From contig JAMJFU010000003.1 of NCBI GenBank assembly GCA_023544525.1, positions 1-54,086 on the forward strand: DNA of 54,086 nt. The letters are read 5' to 3'. Positions 8,617-16,932 of the stretch are shown here, one piece after another. The number at the start of each line of letters is the position of its first letter. Position 1 is the stretch's first letter. This stretch comes from Anaerolineae bacterium. Lineage in GTDB: Bacteria; Chloroflexota; Anaerolineae; JAAYZQ01. The notes beneath the pieces are model-generated. The model did not search any database, was not told the DNA's origin, and saw only the letters and a list, made by a program, of their open reading frames with translations. The position numbers were made by a program, and so were the translations under genes.

Positions 8617-9972
8617 CTAGACGATGTCAATCTCCCTGCGGCGGACCTCTGCCTCAAGGAACTGCGCCAGTTCCTTCTTGAAGAAGAGGGCCACGGTACC
8701 GGTTGGGCCATTGCGGTGCTTGGCGACGATGATGTCGGCGATGTTCTTCCGCTCGGTATTCTCGTTGTAAAGTTCATCCCGGTAGATAAAGATCACCACG
8801 TCCGCATCCTGCTCGAGCGCACCGGACTCGCGTAGATCGGACAGGATCGGCCGTTTGTCGGTCCTTGCCTCCACACCTCTGGACAGCTGGGACAGAGCCA
8901 ATATGGGGACGTTAAGCTCCCGCGCCAGGCCCTTCAGCGCCCTGGAGATGGACGAGATCTCCTGGACACGGTTCTCGGAGCGAAAATCGCCACGCATCAA
9001 CTGCAGGTAATCCACAACCAACAGGTCAATGCCAACCTCGGCGTGCAGGCGACGCGCCTTGGTGCGAAGCTCCAGGGCAGAGATGCCAGGCGTATCGTCG
9101 ATATAGAAGAGGCTCTCAGCCAGATCGCTGGCGGCCTTCATGAAGCGGCCCCATTCGTCCTGCGCGATCTCGCCCCGGCGCAGCCTTTGAGAGTTGATGC
9201 CGGTCTCGGCCGACATGAGCCGTTGCACAACCTGCTCGTTGGACATCTCCAGGCTGAAGAAGGCGACCCGCTGGCGGAATCGCTTACTCGCGTTGTGGGC
9301 GATGCTCAGGGCCAGGCTGGTCTTGCCCACGCTGGGGCGAGCAGCGAGGATGACCATGTCGGACCGTTGCAGGCCACCAAGGAGTTTATCCATGTCGGTA
9401 AAGCCGGTCGGGATGCCGATCATCTCGCCGCGATGCCGGGTCAGGTACTCGATCCGGTCATAGTACTCGCTGAGCACCTGCCTGATGGGCACCAGCTCTC
9501 GCGAAATCCGGCGCTCGGATACGCCAAAGAGAACCTGCTCTGCCCGATCGACGACCTCGTCGACGTCGTCCGCTTCCTGGTAGGCCAGTCCGGCGATCTC
9601 ACCCGCGGCCTCGATCAGGCGCCGGCGGGTTGCCGTCCGCTCAATGATGCGCGCATAGTGCTCGGCGTGGATCGACGTAGGCACGGCGTTGATGAGCGAT
9701 GTGATAAAGCCAGGCCCACCGACCTGGTCGAGCTGCTCGCGCCGCTCCAATTCATCACATACGGTCAGGAAATCGATGGGCTCCCGCCGCTCGTGAAGCG
9801 CAAGGGTGGCGTCATAGATCCAGCCGTTCTTCTCCCGGTAAAAGTCGCCGGGTTTGAGGATGGTCGCCACCCGGATGATGGCATCCGGATCGATCAGGAG
9901 GGCGCCCAGTACCGCCTCCTCCGCTTCCATGTTCTGCGGGGGCAGCCGCTCGATCTTGGTACTCTCAGCCAC
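8617..9972 (-). CDS. dnaB: Replicative DNA helicase DnaB
   Basis: Hexameric 5'-3' helicase that unwinds DNA at the replication fork. 451 residues, normal length. The N-terminal domain opens with [20 protein letters not shown]. The RecA-like C-terminal domain has Walker [12 protein letters not shown] near residue 211, the H2 region [10 protein letters not shown], Walker [12 protein letters not shown] and the late [24 protein letters not shown] and FIYR motifs. No intein interrupts it. The start at 9972 has AAGGTGAT upstream. The DnaD-like and DnaC-like genes lie about 2 kb downstream, which suggests that the loading system and the helicase are kept together in this genome. Confidence 0.97.
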   Translation of the reverse strand: MAESTKIERLPPQNMEAEEAVLGALLIDPDAIIRVATILKPGDFYREKNGWIYDATLALHERREPIDFLTVCDELERREQLDQVGGPGFITSLINAVPTSIHAEHYARIIERTATRRRLIEAAGEIAGLAYQEADDVDEVVDRAEQVLFGVSERRISRELVPIRQVLSEYYDRIEYLTRHRGEMIGIPTGFTDMDKLLGGLQRSDMVILAARPSVGKTSLALSIAHNASKRFRQRVAFFSLEMSNEQVVQRLMSAETGINSQRLRRGEIAQDEWGRFMKAASDLAESLFYIDDTPGISALELRTKARRLHAEVGIDLLVVDYLQLMRGDFRSENRVQEISSISRALKGLARELNVPILALSQLSRGVEARTDKRPILSDLRESGALEQDADVVIFIYRDELYNENTERKNIADIIVAKHRNGPTGTVALFFKKELAQFLEAEVRRREIDIV

Positions 9973-10009
9973 GGTTCAGATCACCTTCATTAGCATATTT
10001 GCATAAAGC

Positions 10010-10046
10010 AGGCTCCCGCCGTGATGGTGCTACGGTGCAGGAGCCT
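10010..10046 (-). terminator. Hairpin between the BFN gene and dnaB (possible terminator or attenuator)
   Basis: On the minus strand AGGCTCC pairs with GGAGCCT, with an inner CCGT/ACGG pairing, followed by the short T-rich GCTTTATG. The T-tract is weak, so this may only attenuate read-through into dnaB. I found no convincing separate dnaB promoter. Confidence 0.35.
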
Positions 10047-10132
10047 TGCGCGTAACTCCTCAGGCCGACGGTAGAGTGGGCTGCTGGCCCATCCTGGCCA
10101 GCGATCGGCTGTCTTTGCCTGGGGCGTCTATG

Positions 10133-10633
10133 TCATTCTCCCAGATCGCCGAGATCCAATCCCTCAATAAAGTCCTTATATGGTGCCAGCTGCTCCTCTT
10201 CTTCAGGCGTAATCTCGTCCAGATCGATCTCCTCGTCGGGTACCACCCCTGCTCGCTCCATGACTGTTTCGTTGACAAAGATAGGTGCTTGCACGCGCAC
10301 GGCCAGGGCGATGGCGTCGCTGGGGCGCGAGTCCAACTCGACGAGCTCTCCGTTTCGATCCATCACCACCCGGGCGTAGAACGTGTCGTCTTGGAGGTCA
10401 TTGACCAGAACGTGGGATACGCGGGCCCCCAGCTTCTCTATGCTCTGGCGCAGAAGGTCATGGGTCAAGGGCCTGGCAATCTCGATGTCCTGCAACTTGA
10501 TGGTAATGGCGTCGGCCTCGTAGGGCCCAATCCAGATGGCCAGATAGCGTTCCATGCCCTCTTCTTTGAGGACCACGACCCGGTGTTGGGACAGCAAGCT
10601 GGCCCGAACACTGTCAATAGTGACCTTGATCAT
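10133..10633 (-). CDS. Bifunctional nuclease family protein (BFN/DUF151)
   Basis: 166-residue protein of the BFN/DUF151 family. The diagnostic block [21 protein letters not shown] is intact, as is the N-terminal [22 protein letters not shown]. Plant and mycobacterial relatives have been described as nucleases or stress-related proteins; the bacterial role is not settled. The C-terminus is very acidic ([16 protein letters not shown]), similar to the UvrB/UvrC-like tail seen in some family members but shorter. ATG at 10633 follows AGGAGT with five-base spacing. It has its own promoter and precedes dnaB by 160 bases. Confidence 0.9.
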   Translation of the reverse strand: MIKVTIDSVRASLLSQHRVVVLKEEGMERYLAIWIGPYEADAITIKLQDIEIARPLTHDLLRQSIEKLGARVSHVLVNDLQDDTFYARVVMDRNGELVELDSRPSDAIALAVRVQAPIFVNETVMERAGVVPDEEIDLDEITPEEEEQLAPYKDFIEGLDLGDLGE

Positions 10634-10699
10634 GGTTGACTCCTATCCAATAGCCACTCGGCGTCCAGGTCCGCCATTCGGACCCGATGATGTGGTCCG

Positions 10700-10727
10700 A
10701 TTATACCACAAGACACGCTGGACGCAA
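10700..10727 (-). promoter_or_regulatory. Promoter of the BFN gene, extended -10
   Basis: Minus strand: TTGCGT (10722-10727), 16-base spacer, TATAAT (10700-10705), with TTGTGG directly before the -10 (extended TGn). Start of transcription near 10693, leader about 60 bases. Confidence 0.6.
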
Positions 10728-10903
10728 GTTAGCCACGCTCGCTCCTAAGGTGGCGCGGGCAGAGGTCGTGTCCTGCCTCCTCAGCGGTGAGCGCCGGCTG
10801 CCCATCGAGGGCATGAATCACGCCGCGCGATCTACATGGGGGACCCCTGGCCTTCCGCCGAGAGACGCAGGCAGGCCGTCTCACCTGGGGCACAGCGGGG
10901 CCA

Positions 10904-12049
10904 TCAGCGAAGCGTGGTCCTCAGCCATGCCTCGATCCACTGCTCGCGGTTCTCCTCGATAGCGTCGGGATCCACGGTCACAGGGTTCTCGGGGATCTGG
11001 GCGAACTTGACAAAGACCTCGGGCAGCTCTGCCTGGCTGTTTGCCGGGAAGACGAACATCCTGAGCGGGATGTCTTCCTGGAAAGTCACGCCCAGCATAA
11101 AGTCGATCCATTGCTCTGCCAGATCACGGTTCTCCGTGCCTCTCAGGATACCGACGAACTCGATCTGGCGAAAGCAGCTTTGGTCTGCCGTCACGACCCC
11201 GGTTGGCGCCTCCTCAAAAGGATCCTCGGCAAAGTAGACCTCCACGGGAGGGCTGCTGGCATAGCTGACGACGATCGGCCGGTCGCCGTCCGAGGCATAG
11301 GTGAAACTGCCATAGTAGGCGTCCTCCCAGCCGTCTGTCACCAGAACGTCGTTGGCCCGCAGGTCAGCCCAGTAGTCCAGGTAGGTATAGTCGCCGGATT
11401 CGCCGTAGCGTCCCACCGTGACGAGGAGAAAGGCCAGGCCGGGCGATGACGTGGCAGGGTTCTCGACCACGGTCAAGCCCGCGTAGTCAGGGCTGATCAG
11501 ATCGGGCAGGTCGCTGGGTGGGGCCAGCCCCTGCTCCTCGAACCAGGCCTTGTCGTAGTTCAGGCACACGTCGCCATAGTCCACGGGCAACATCCGGTGG
11601 CTGGGATCAAGCTCGAACTCATCCGGGATGTCAGCCAGGACGGGAGATTCATACGCCTCGAGGATGTCTCCCTGGAGAGCACGGCTCAGGAACGTGTTGT
11701 CGACGCCATAGATGACGTCGGCCAGGGGGTTATCCTTACTCAGCAGAGCCTGGTTGAGCATCAGGCCCGTGTCCCCCTGCTCGAGAAATTGGACCTGGCA
11801 ATTGCAGCTTTCCTGGAACGCCGCAATCACCTCTTCACTGGCGTCAAAGCTGCTGTGGGTCATTACCGTCAGCGTGCGCCCGGCTGCCCCGGCTGTGGGC
11901 TCTGGTAGGGGACTCTCAAGGGCCGTGGCCGGCGGCATGCTGCTGGGGGGCGAAGTGGCCGGTGCCTCAGCCGTTGGACTGGGCTGGGGCCCACAGGCAG
12001 CCAGGAACAATGCCAGCATGAACATGGTGAACACCAACAATCGTCTCAT
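10904..12049 (-). CDS. Thiamine-type ABC transporter substrate-binding lipoprotein
   Basis: 381 residues. A lipoprotein signal peptide ends in LAAC with the lipidated cysteine at residue 19, followed by a Pro/Ser/Thr-rich linker to about residue 55. The mature part matches the TbpA/ThiB periplasmic-binding family: LTVMTHSSFDASEEVIAAF, ADVIYGVDNTFLSRAL, LPVDYGDVCLNYDKAWF and WIDFMLGVTFQEDIP. It would capture thiamine or its phosphate esters outside the membrane. It is 30 bases after thiamine pyrophosphokinase and under the same TPP riboswitch, which supports the substrate. No permease or ATPase gene follows, so these must be encoded elsewhere. Confidence 0.88.
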   Translation of the reverse strand: MRRLLVFTMFMLALFLAACGPQPSPTAEAPATSPPSSMPPATALESPLPEPTAGAAGRTLTVMTHSSFDASEEVIAAFQESCNCQVQFLEQGDTGLMLNQALLSKDNPLADVIYGVDNTFLSRALQGDILEAYESPVLADIPDEFELDPSHRMLPVDYGDVCLNYDKAWFEEQGLAPPSDLPDLISPDYAGLTVVENPATSSPGLAFLLVTVGRYGESGDYTYLDYWADLRANDVLVTDGWEDAYYGSFTYASDGDRPIVVSYASSPPVEVYFAEDPFEEAPTGVVTADQSCFRQIEFVGILRGTENRDLAEQWIDFMLGVTFQEDIPLRMFVFPANSQAELPEVFVKFAQIPENPVTVDPDAIEENREQWIEAWLRTTLR

Positions 12050-12079
12050 CTCAGTACCTCCTTACATGGCACACTGCGT

Positions 12080-12730
12080 TCAGTCCGTTGGCTGGGGGCC
12101 ATGAACCAGCAGCAACTGGCCTTGTCTCACCGAAACCTCCGCTTCAGGGCCCACCATCTCGTTGCTCACGCCACGGCTGAATCCGAATCTCAACATGTCG
12201 TCTTCCAGAGCCCAGGCCAAGCCCTGGGTTGTGACGCCATGGACATCTCCGCCCCAGGGGAGAAGGGAGATGAGGTCTCCGGGCCTGCCCGACACCGCCA
12301 CCGTCTCGCCATCTCGGACTACGAGGATCTCTTCTGGGCCATGAACGACGCGGACGGTCACTTCCTTGAGCTCGGGCAGCGTCAACAGCAGCAGATTTGA
12401 GAGGGTGTGATCCAGCCTGCCTCCCAGGACGCCAAAGAGGATGATGTCCCGCGCACCCTGCTCACGCGCAAAGGACAGGGCCAACTCCAGATCGGTCTGG
12501 TCCTTGGCACGGGGGTGATCGACGAACTGTGCGCCTCTTGCTTCCAGTGCCTGCCGGGCACGCTCCGACAGAGAGTCCATGTCGCCGATGACGAACTTGG
12601 GAACCAGCCCCCAACGCAGTGCTTGGCCTGCGCCTCCATCGGCACCGATGATCAGATCCCCCTCACGGACCCAGGAACGCCAACTCGAATCATCTGCCGA
12701 ATGGCCGCTGGCAACGATGATGGCCCTCAT
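12080..12730 (-). CDS. Thiamine pyrophosphokinase
   Basis: Transfers pyrophosphate from ATP to thiamine, making TPP in the cytoplasm. About 216 residues, the normal size. Catalytic-domain motifs are DLIIGADGGAGQALRWG, VPKFVIGDMDSLS and DQTDLELALSFA, followed by the C-terminal TPP-binding domain with PWGGDVHGVTTQGLAWAL and SRGVSNEM. The ATG at 12730 has GGAGGGAGA upstream; the frame is open to 12793, but that would run into the riboswitch leader. It is the first gene after the TPP riboswitch, and the binding lipoprotein follows. Uptake and phosphorylation of thiamine thus appear to be jointly controlled by TPP. Confidence 0.92.
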   Translation of the reverse strand: MRAIIVASGHSADDSSWRSWVREGDLIIGADGGAGQALRWGLVPKFVIGDMDSLSERARQALEARGAQFVDHPRAKDQTDLELALSFAREQGARDIILFGVLGGRLDHTLSNLLLLTLPELKEVTVRVVHGPEEILVVRDGETVAVSGRPGDLISLLPWGGDVHGVTTQGLAWALEDDMLRFGFSRGVSNEMVGPEAEVSVRQGQLLLVHGPQPTD

Positions 12731-12787
12731 GTCTCCCTCCTCTGTTCTCCCCGAGCTTGTGGCCTTTACTCCGCGGAGCAATACCCG

Positions 12788-12822
12788 CAACAAGAAGACC
12801 GCCTAGCCTTTGGCCGGCGGTC
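12788..12822 (-). terminator. Riboswitch-linked intrinsic terminator
   Basis: Between the TPP aptamer and the start of thiamine pyrophosphokinase, GACCGCC (12822-12816) pairs with GGCGGTC (12803-12797) on the minus strand, followed by TTCTTGTTG. A 7-bp GC-rich stem plus T-rich tail placed here is what a transcriptional expression platform needs: terminator formed with TPP bound, read-through without it. Confidence 0.65.
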
Positions 12823-12845
12823 CGTTTGCCATTCTCTTTGGTCTT

Positions 12846-12937
12846 CCCTACGCCGGCATTACCCAGGTCAGGTTCAAAGGGTCGACAACGGCGACGGTTG
12901 CCCTCTCAGCCTGGCTCCCCCCAGGCTCCCCTAGCGT
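12846..12937 (-). ncRNA. TPP riboswitch (THI element)
   Basis: The minus strand carries the conserved THI-box parts in order: CTAGGGGAGCC at the 5' side, GGCTGAGAGGG (the CUGAGA core), then CCCTTTGAACCTGACCTGG and GTAATGCCGGCGTAGGGA. These are the P1-P5 elements of the TPP aptamer. It lies between a strong promoter and thiamine pyrophosphokinase. Confidence 0.97.
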
Positions 12938-12958
12938 CACTTGATTGTTAACATACAT

Positions 12959-12987
12959 AGTGTACCATTTTCCTCTGGCCGTGTCAA
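12959..12987 (-). promoter_or_regulatory. Promoter of the TPP-riboswitch transcript
   Basis: Minus strand: consensus TTGACA (12982-12987), 17-base spacer, TACACT (12959-12964). Transcription would begin near 12952, about 15 bases before the aptamer. The 12731-13170 interval has no gene; it holds this promoter, the riboswitch and the terminator. Confidence 0.72.
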
Positions 12988-13170
12988 ATGCTGAGACGGG
13001 CCTCAAGTTGTGACCCTGCCCTGCCCTCGACTGCAACAGCGCATTGCCCTGCAACCGTGAGCGCGGAATCGCGTATAGGAGGGCGAGTAGGAAAACGTGG
13101 AGAGCATTCCCCACTGCAATCGGCCGCCACGGCCGGTCGCAGTTGGCAAGGAATGGTGGAGGTGAGTGAA

Positions 13171-13815
13171 ATGTCGGAAGTTGAGCGAGATGTGAGCGCA
13201 GAGGCCGAGTCGCCGGGGGCCACCCAGAAGTTGGGGGCAGACAGCGGCCCGTCCGAGCCAGCAGCCAGGCGCGCAGAGACCCAGAAGCTGACTGATCCGC
13301 AGGAGCGACGCTCACGGGCGGTCGTGCCAGTGCCCCACCTGGGGCTGACGCGGGAGGAGATGACTTGGGCAGCCGCGGCCCACGCCAGCATCCTGGCCAC
13401 CCTGTTGTTAGGGATCTCTACGGGTGGCTTGGCGGCCATCTTTGGGCCGCTGATCCCGGCCCTGATCTGGTACGTATACCGGGACAAGTCCGAGTATGTC
13501 GTAGAGCAAGCCCGGCAGGCGACGATTTTCCAGGTAGCAGGCATCGTTGCCTTGCTGGCGCTGGCCACAGTCGGAACCGTGTTGGTGGCCCTTGGCTGGG
13601 CGGTCAGCGCAGTGATGCTCATCGTCCTGATCGGCTTGCTCCTGCTACCCGTCATGCTGATTGTTACGCTGTTGTGGGCGGCGGTGATAGTGGCCCTGCC
13701 GGTGGCACAGGTGGCCTATGGCTGCTTTGCGGCGGTAGAGACCTACCATGGACGTCCCTTCCGCTACCGCTGGATCGCCGACCTGATCGAGCGTTATCAA
13801 GCACAAACCGCGTAG
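13171..13815 (+). CDS. DUF4870-like membrane protein
   Basis: 214 residues. An acidic, disordered N-terminal tail of about 60 residues precedes a membrane domain: MTWAAAAHASILATLLLG, GGLAAIFGPLIPALIWYVYRD, then two or three more hydrophobic helices. The pattern of hydrophobic helix, short loop, P-x-I-W-x-x-(K/R) and the phrase QARQATIFQ match the DUF4870/Tic20-like family of small membrane proteins of unknown function. The ATG at 13171 has GGAGGTG six bases upstream; the frame is open to 12988 but lacks another good start site. It is a single-gene unit that converges on lgt across a bidirectional terminator. Confidence 0.75.
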   Translation: MSEVERDVSAEAESPGATQKLGADSGPSEPAARRAETQKLTDPQERRSRAVVPVPHLGLTREEMTWAAAAHASILATLLLGISTGGLAAIFGPLIPALIWYVYRDKSEYVVEQARQATIFQVAGIVALLALATVGTVLVALGWAVSAVMLIVLIGLLLLPVMLIVTLLWAAVIVALPVAQVAYGCFAAVETYHGRPFRYRWIADLIERYQAQTA

Positions 13816-13831
13816 AGCTGGCCGAAGAGCG

Positions 13832-13894
13832 CTCGGGTTAATCCCGAGCCTCCATGCGAAAAGCGCCCTCTGTCTCAATAGACGGAGGGCGCTT
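13832..13894. terminator. Convergent terminator region between the DUF4870-like gene and lgt
   Basis: Two hairpins. The first is CTCGGG/CCCGAG (13832-13849). The second is a 14-bp stem (13862-13875 with 13880-13893, one G-U pair, loop CAAT) with a GAAA run on its left and TGACTTT on its right, so it can stop transcription from both sides. Confidence 0.75.
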
Positions 13895-13941
13895 GACTTT
13901 GCCTGCACGCTCTACCGGCAGCGGCGAGTGCGGTTTGAGGG

Positions 13942-14853
13942 TCACGCCTGGGCCTGGCTGGTCTCCTCCTCAGGCGATGCTTCGTCACGGGAATCCTCTT
14001 CAGCGCCCGAGCGATCCCAGAATACGTGGCGCAGGACCAACGCCCCTGAACTCAAGACAACCATGCCGATGGCGATCCACTGGGCCGTTGCCAGCGAGCC
14101 GATGGTCCAGGCGTCGGGCCGGAAGAACTCGACAAAGAAGCGCCCCAGGGGATAGAGGATGAGGTAACCCAGGAACACATCCCCATCCCGAAGCCTGTGC
14201 GGCAAGCGGGCATGGATGTTGTACAGGAGGAGAAAGACGCCCAGCGACCACAAGGATTCGTACAGGAACGTGGGATGGAAACGGGTCTCGTAGGTCGTCC
14301 CCGGTGGCAGAGGCTGGTGCGGCAGGTTCGGGTTGATCTTGAGACCGAACCAGTCGGAGCCGGTCGGAGGCCCGTAAAGCTCCTGGTTGATAAAGTTGCC
14401 CCAGCGACCGATGAATTGGCCAAAGGCCAGGCCTGCGCCGCCCACGTCGAGCCACTGCAGGGGATTGAGATGCTGCCACCAGGCGTAGATGATGACCCCC
14501 AACGCACCACCCACAATGGCGCCATAGATGCCCAGGCCCATGAAGCCACCACTTTCCCAGATCTTGAACGCATCCAGGAAATGGTCCTTGTAGTAGGGCC
14601 AGCCACAAGCGTAGGTCGCATTGGGTGGGCAGCCGGCCGGTGTCGAGAAGACATGGTATAGCCGGGCGCCGAGGATGGCCATGATGACCGCCAGGAAGAG
14701 CGCGTTCCAGACATGGTCCGAATCCCAGCCTCGCTTGTTGGCCAGCCGGGCGGCAAAGTAGGCGCCCAGGGCCACTCCTAGCATGATGAGTACGCCGTAC
14801 CAGCGCACTTCGAAAGGTCCTATTTCAAAGATCACGGGAGGAATCGGGTTCAT
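13942..14853 (-). CDS. lgt: Prolipoprotein diacylglyceryl transferase
   Basis: Transfers diacylglycerol from phosphatidylglycerol to the lipobox cysteine of prolipoproteins in the cytoplasmic membrane. About 303 residues with seven hydrophobic segments. The Lgt signature is present as GRWGNFINQELYGPPT, along with the N-terminal FEVRWYGVLIMLG, the HPTFLYESLWSLGVF block and LGRFFVEFFRPD. The C-terminus has a short acidic cytoplasmic tail (SGAEEDSRDEASPEEE). The start ATG at 14853 has GGAG six bases upstream; the in-frame ATG at 14865 overlaps that site and is less likely. Several proteins in this window carry lipoboxes, so its substrates are evident. Confidence 0.95.
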   Translation of the reverse strand: MNPIPPVIFEIGPFEVRWYGVLIMLGVALGAYFAARLANKRGWDSDHVWNALFLAVIMAILGARLYHVFSTPAGCPPNATYACGWPYYKDHFLDAFKIWESGGFMGLGIYGAIVGGALGVIIYAWWQHLNPLQWLDVGGAGLAFGQFIGRWGNFINQELYGPPTGSDWFGLKINPNLPHQPLPPGTTYETRFHPTFLYESLWSLGVFLLLYNIHARLPHRLRDGDVFLGYLILYPLGRFFVEFFRPDAWTIGSLATAQWIAIGMVVLSSGALVLRHVFWDRSGAEEDSRDEASPEEETSQAQA

Positions 14854-14881
14854 TCTCCACTCCATCTATGGGAATTCTGGA

Positions 14882-14909
14882 ATTATACCACAAGTGGCAA
14901 CGGGCGCAA
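14882..14909 (-). promoter_or_regulatory. Promoter of lgt, extended -10
   Basis: Minus strand: TTGCGC (14904-14909), 16-base spacer, TATAAT (14882-14887) preceded by TTGTGG. It is nearly the same design as the BFN promoter at 10700. Confidence 0.6.
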
Positions 14910-14996
14910 CCCGCGACCCGGCTGGCCCAGCCATTCTCAACTTGGGCGTCTGCCTCGCAGGCCGGGGCGCCGGGCTGCGCAGTGTGCCTGCCCAGG

Positions 14997-16445
14997 TCAC
15001 TCGCCGGAGAGCTGGCCAAGTGCGCTGCGGATGAGCTTTGCCAGATTGCGCGCCCGCTGCGGCGCATCCCCGACGTAACCCCCCGCGTCCAGGAGGGCCC
15101 GCACCTGGTCCTCACCGAGAAAGGCCCGCACCACGGGATCGGCAGCCAGAAGGGCGACCAACGGATTGGATTCGGCGCGTTGGGTCTGCTCCAGGACCGC
15201 CCAGGCAGCCAGGCTGTGCTCTCGAATCCGCTCGTGCATCTCCTGGCGGTCGGCTCCGGCCTTGACCAGCTCCATCAGCAGGCGCTCGGTGGCAGCAAAG
15301 GTACCATAGACGGCCAGATGGTGGGCGACCCTCTCGTCGTGGATAACCAGCCCCTCCAGAATCGCCTGGGCCCGGTGCAGCAGCTCGTCACTGAGTAGAA
15401 ACGCCTGGGGCAGGACCAGCCGCCGGTTGCCCGAGTCGTCCAGGGTGCGCTCCAGGAGCGAGTGGGCAGCGTTGTCCCACGCGACGCGGGGCAGCGCGGC
15501 GACCAGCCGGGCCAGGCTGTCCATGTTCTCCGCGGCTACGGGATTCCGCTTAAAGGGCATGGCCGATGAGCCTACCTGGCGGCGTGCAAAGGGCTCGCTC
15601 CATTCGCCAAAGGGCTGGGACTGCAGGACCCGCAGGTCGAACGCAAACTTGTACAGCGAAGCGGCCAGCCCGGCCAGGGCATTCAGCACCAGCCAGTCCT
15701 GTTTGCGGGGGTAGATCTGTGTGGACACGGGAAAGGCTTCGATCCCCAACCTGGACATCACCTTTGCTTCCAGATCGCGAGCCTGAGCCTCTTCCCCTCT
15801 GCTGGCCCCTTCTTGAGGCGATGGCGGACTGAGGAGTTGCGTGTACGAGGCGGACGTTCCTGTCGCCCCGCTGATGCCCTTGCCCCTGATGCTGTCGCGG
15901 ACCCGCTGTAGCTCCTCCAGGTCCGTCAGGAGATCAAAGCCATACTGGGCCAGGCGGTAGCCAACGGTCGACGGTTCAGCGGGCTGGAGGTGCGTGTAGG
16001 CCATGCAGACCTGCTCCGCCCGGGCCTCGACCAGGGCGGCCAGGCTGGCCAACAGAGCGCGTAGTTGGTCGAGAATGAGATCCAATCCCTCGCGCAGGCG
16101 CAGGGCATCGGCGTTGTCTTCGATGTCCATGCTGGTGGCGCCGAGATGGATGATGCCACCGCCCACCGGACATTGCTCAGCGAAGGCCCTGATCTCGGCC
16201 ATCAGATCGTGGCGCGTCTCGGCCTCGATCTCGTGCGCACGTTCGATGTCCACCTCGCCAGCGCGGGCGTGCAGGTCGGCGACCTGCTCGGGCGTCACCA
16301 GGCCAAACTCAGCCTGGGCCTCCGCCAGGGCCACCCAGATGCGCCGCCAGAGCAGCCGTTGGTAAGCCATGCTCCAGATGCGGCGCATTTCGTCAGAGCC
16401 GTAGCGCCAGGTCAGTGGTGACAGGTAGGTCTCGTGGCCATACAT
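14997..16445 (-). CDS. purB: Adenylosuccinate lyase
   Basis: Cleaves SAICAR to AICAR and adenylosuccinate to AMP, each with release of fumarate. 482 residues. Fumarate-lyase family signature GSSAMPFKRNP is intact, as are GGIIHLGATSMDIEDNADAL and THLQPAEPSTVGYRLAQY, which include catalytic-region histidines. An odd Pro/Ser/Glu-rich insert (residues about 205-220, SPPSPQEGASRGEEA) sits between TGTSASYTQLL and LEAKVMSRLG. The ATG at 16445 has GGAGG upstream. It is divergent from the purSL cluster and shares its control region. Confidence 0.96.
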   Translation of the reverse strand: MYGHETYLSPLTWRYGSDEMRRIWSMAYQRLLWRRIWVALAEAQAEFGLVTPEQVADLHARAGEVDIERAHEIEAETRHDLMAEIRAFAEQCPVGGGIIHLGATSMDIEDNADALRLREGLDLILDQLRALLASLAALVEARAEQVCMAYTHLQPAEPSTVGYRLAQYGFDLLTDLEELQRVRDSIRGKGISGATGTSASYTQLLSPPSPQEGASRGEEAQARDLEAKVMSRLGIEAFPVSTQIYPRKQDWLVLNALAGLAASLYKFAFDLRVLQSQPFGEWSEPFARRQVGSSAMPFKRNPVAAENMDSLARLVAALPRVAWDNAAHSLLERTLDDSGNRRLVLPQAFLLSDELLHRAQAILEGLVIHDERVAHHLAVYGTFAATERLLMELVKAGADRQEMHERIREHSLAAWAVLEQTQRAESNPLVALLAADPVVRAFLGEDQVRALLDAGGYVGDAPQRARNLAKLIRSALGQLSGE

Positions 16446-16932
16446 GGTGCCTCCTTCTCCCGGAGCGGGACCCACGGACGCGCCCGAATTCGCACGTAGG
16501 CGACCCCGGCAAAGGGGTCAAACGCACCAGGACTGCGGTTGTCTCCTACGCTCATGCCTCTTGGCACGGGTCGCGTTCTGGGCCGGCAGTCCTCGGGCTC
16601 GGCGAGCACATTATACACGATTTTGGTTTTGCAGGAAAGAAAGAGCCCCCGATCCTCGGTCTGGCGTGACGAGTGCCCTTGGGCCAAGGCGCCATGCACC
16701 GAGTCCTTGCCACAGGTGTGTCTTCTGGGAGAGCGGCGCACGATGTCCCGTGGTCGTCAGGACCAGGTCCCTGGCCCCTGGCGCAGGCCCACGCCGCTGA
16801 TCGCACTACTTGACCGATCTCCTGCCTATGTGTATAATCGGCCAGTCATTTCCTCACCTGGCTAGATGCGCCCTACATATCGGGACAGGGCGGTACAACT
16901 CCATAAGGTGTGTCTGTTGGCAAGGGGGAAAC
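16446..16932. other. Divergent purB-purSL control region
   Basis: 487 bases without a gene. Towards purB there is a perfect TATAAT at 16610-16615 (minus), with no good -35; a start near 16603 would give a purB leader of roughly 160 bases that I cannot assign to a known riboswitch. Towards purSL there is a clear promoter at 16810-16838 and a leader of about 88 bases. I found no palindrome resembling the PurR box. Confidence 0.5.
16810..16838 (+). promoter_or_regulatory. Promoter of the purSL-purN cluster
   Basis: TTGACC (16810-16815), 17-base spacer, perfect TATAAT (16833-16838). Transcription would begin near 16845, 88 bases before the purSL ATG. Confidence 0.72.

Noticed and set aside
12984..13655. 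Long minus-strand ORF opposite the DUF4870-like gene
   Set aside because: Low-complexity translation (many Arg, Ser, Thr, Pro) without a family; the plus frame has hydrophobic helices and an ideal ribosome site. It is an antisense shadow in GC-rich DNA.
16845..16932. Purine riboswitch in the purSL leader
   Set aside because: The leader is only about 88 bases and lacks the conserved loop-loop kissing sequences and the three-way junction core.
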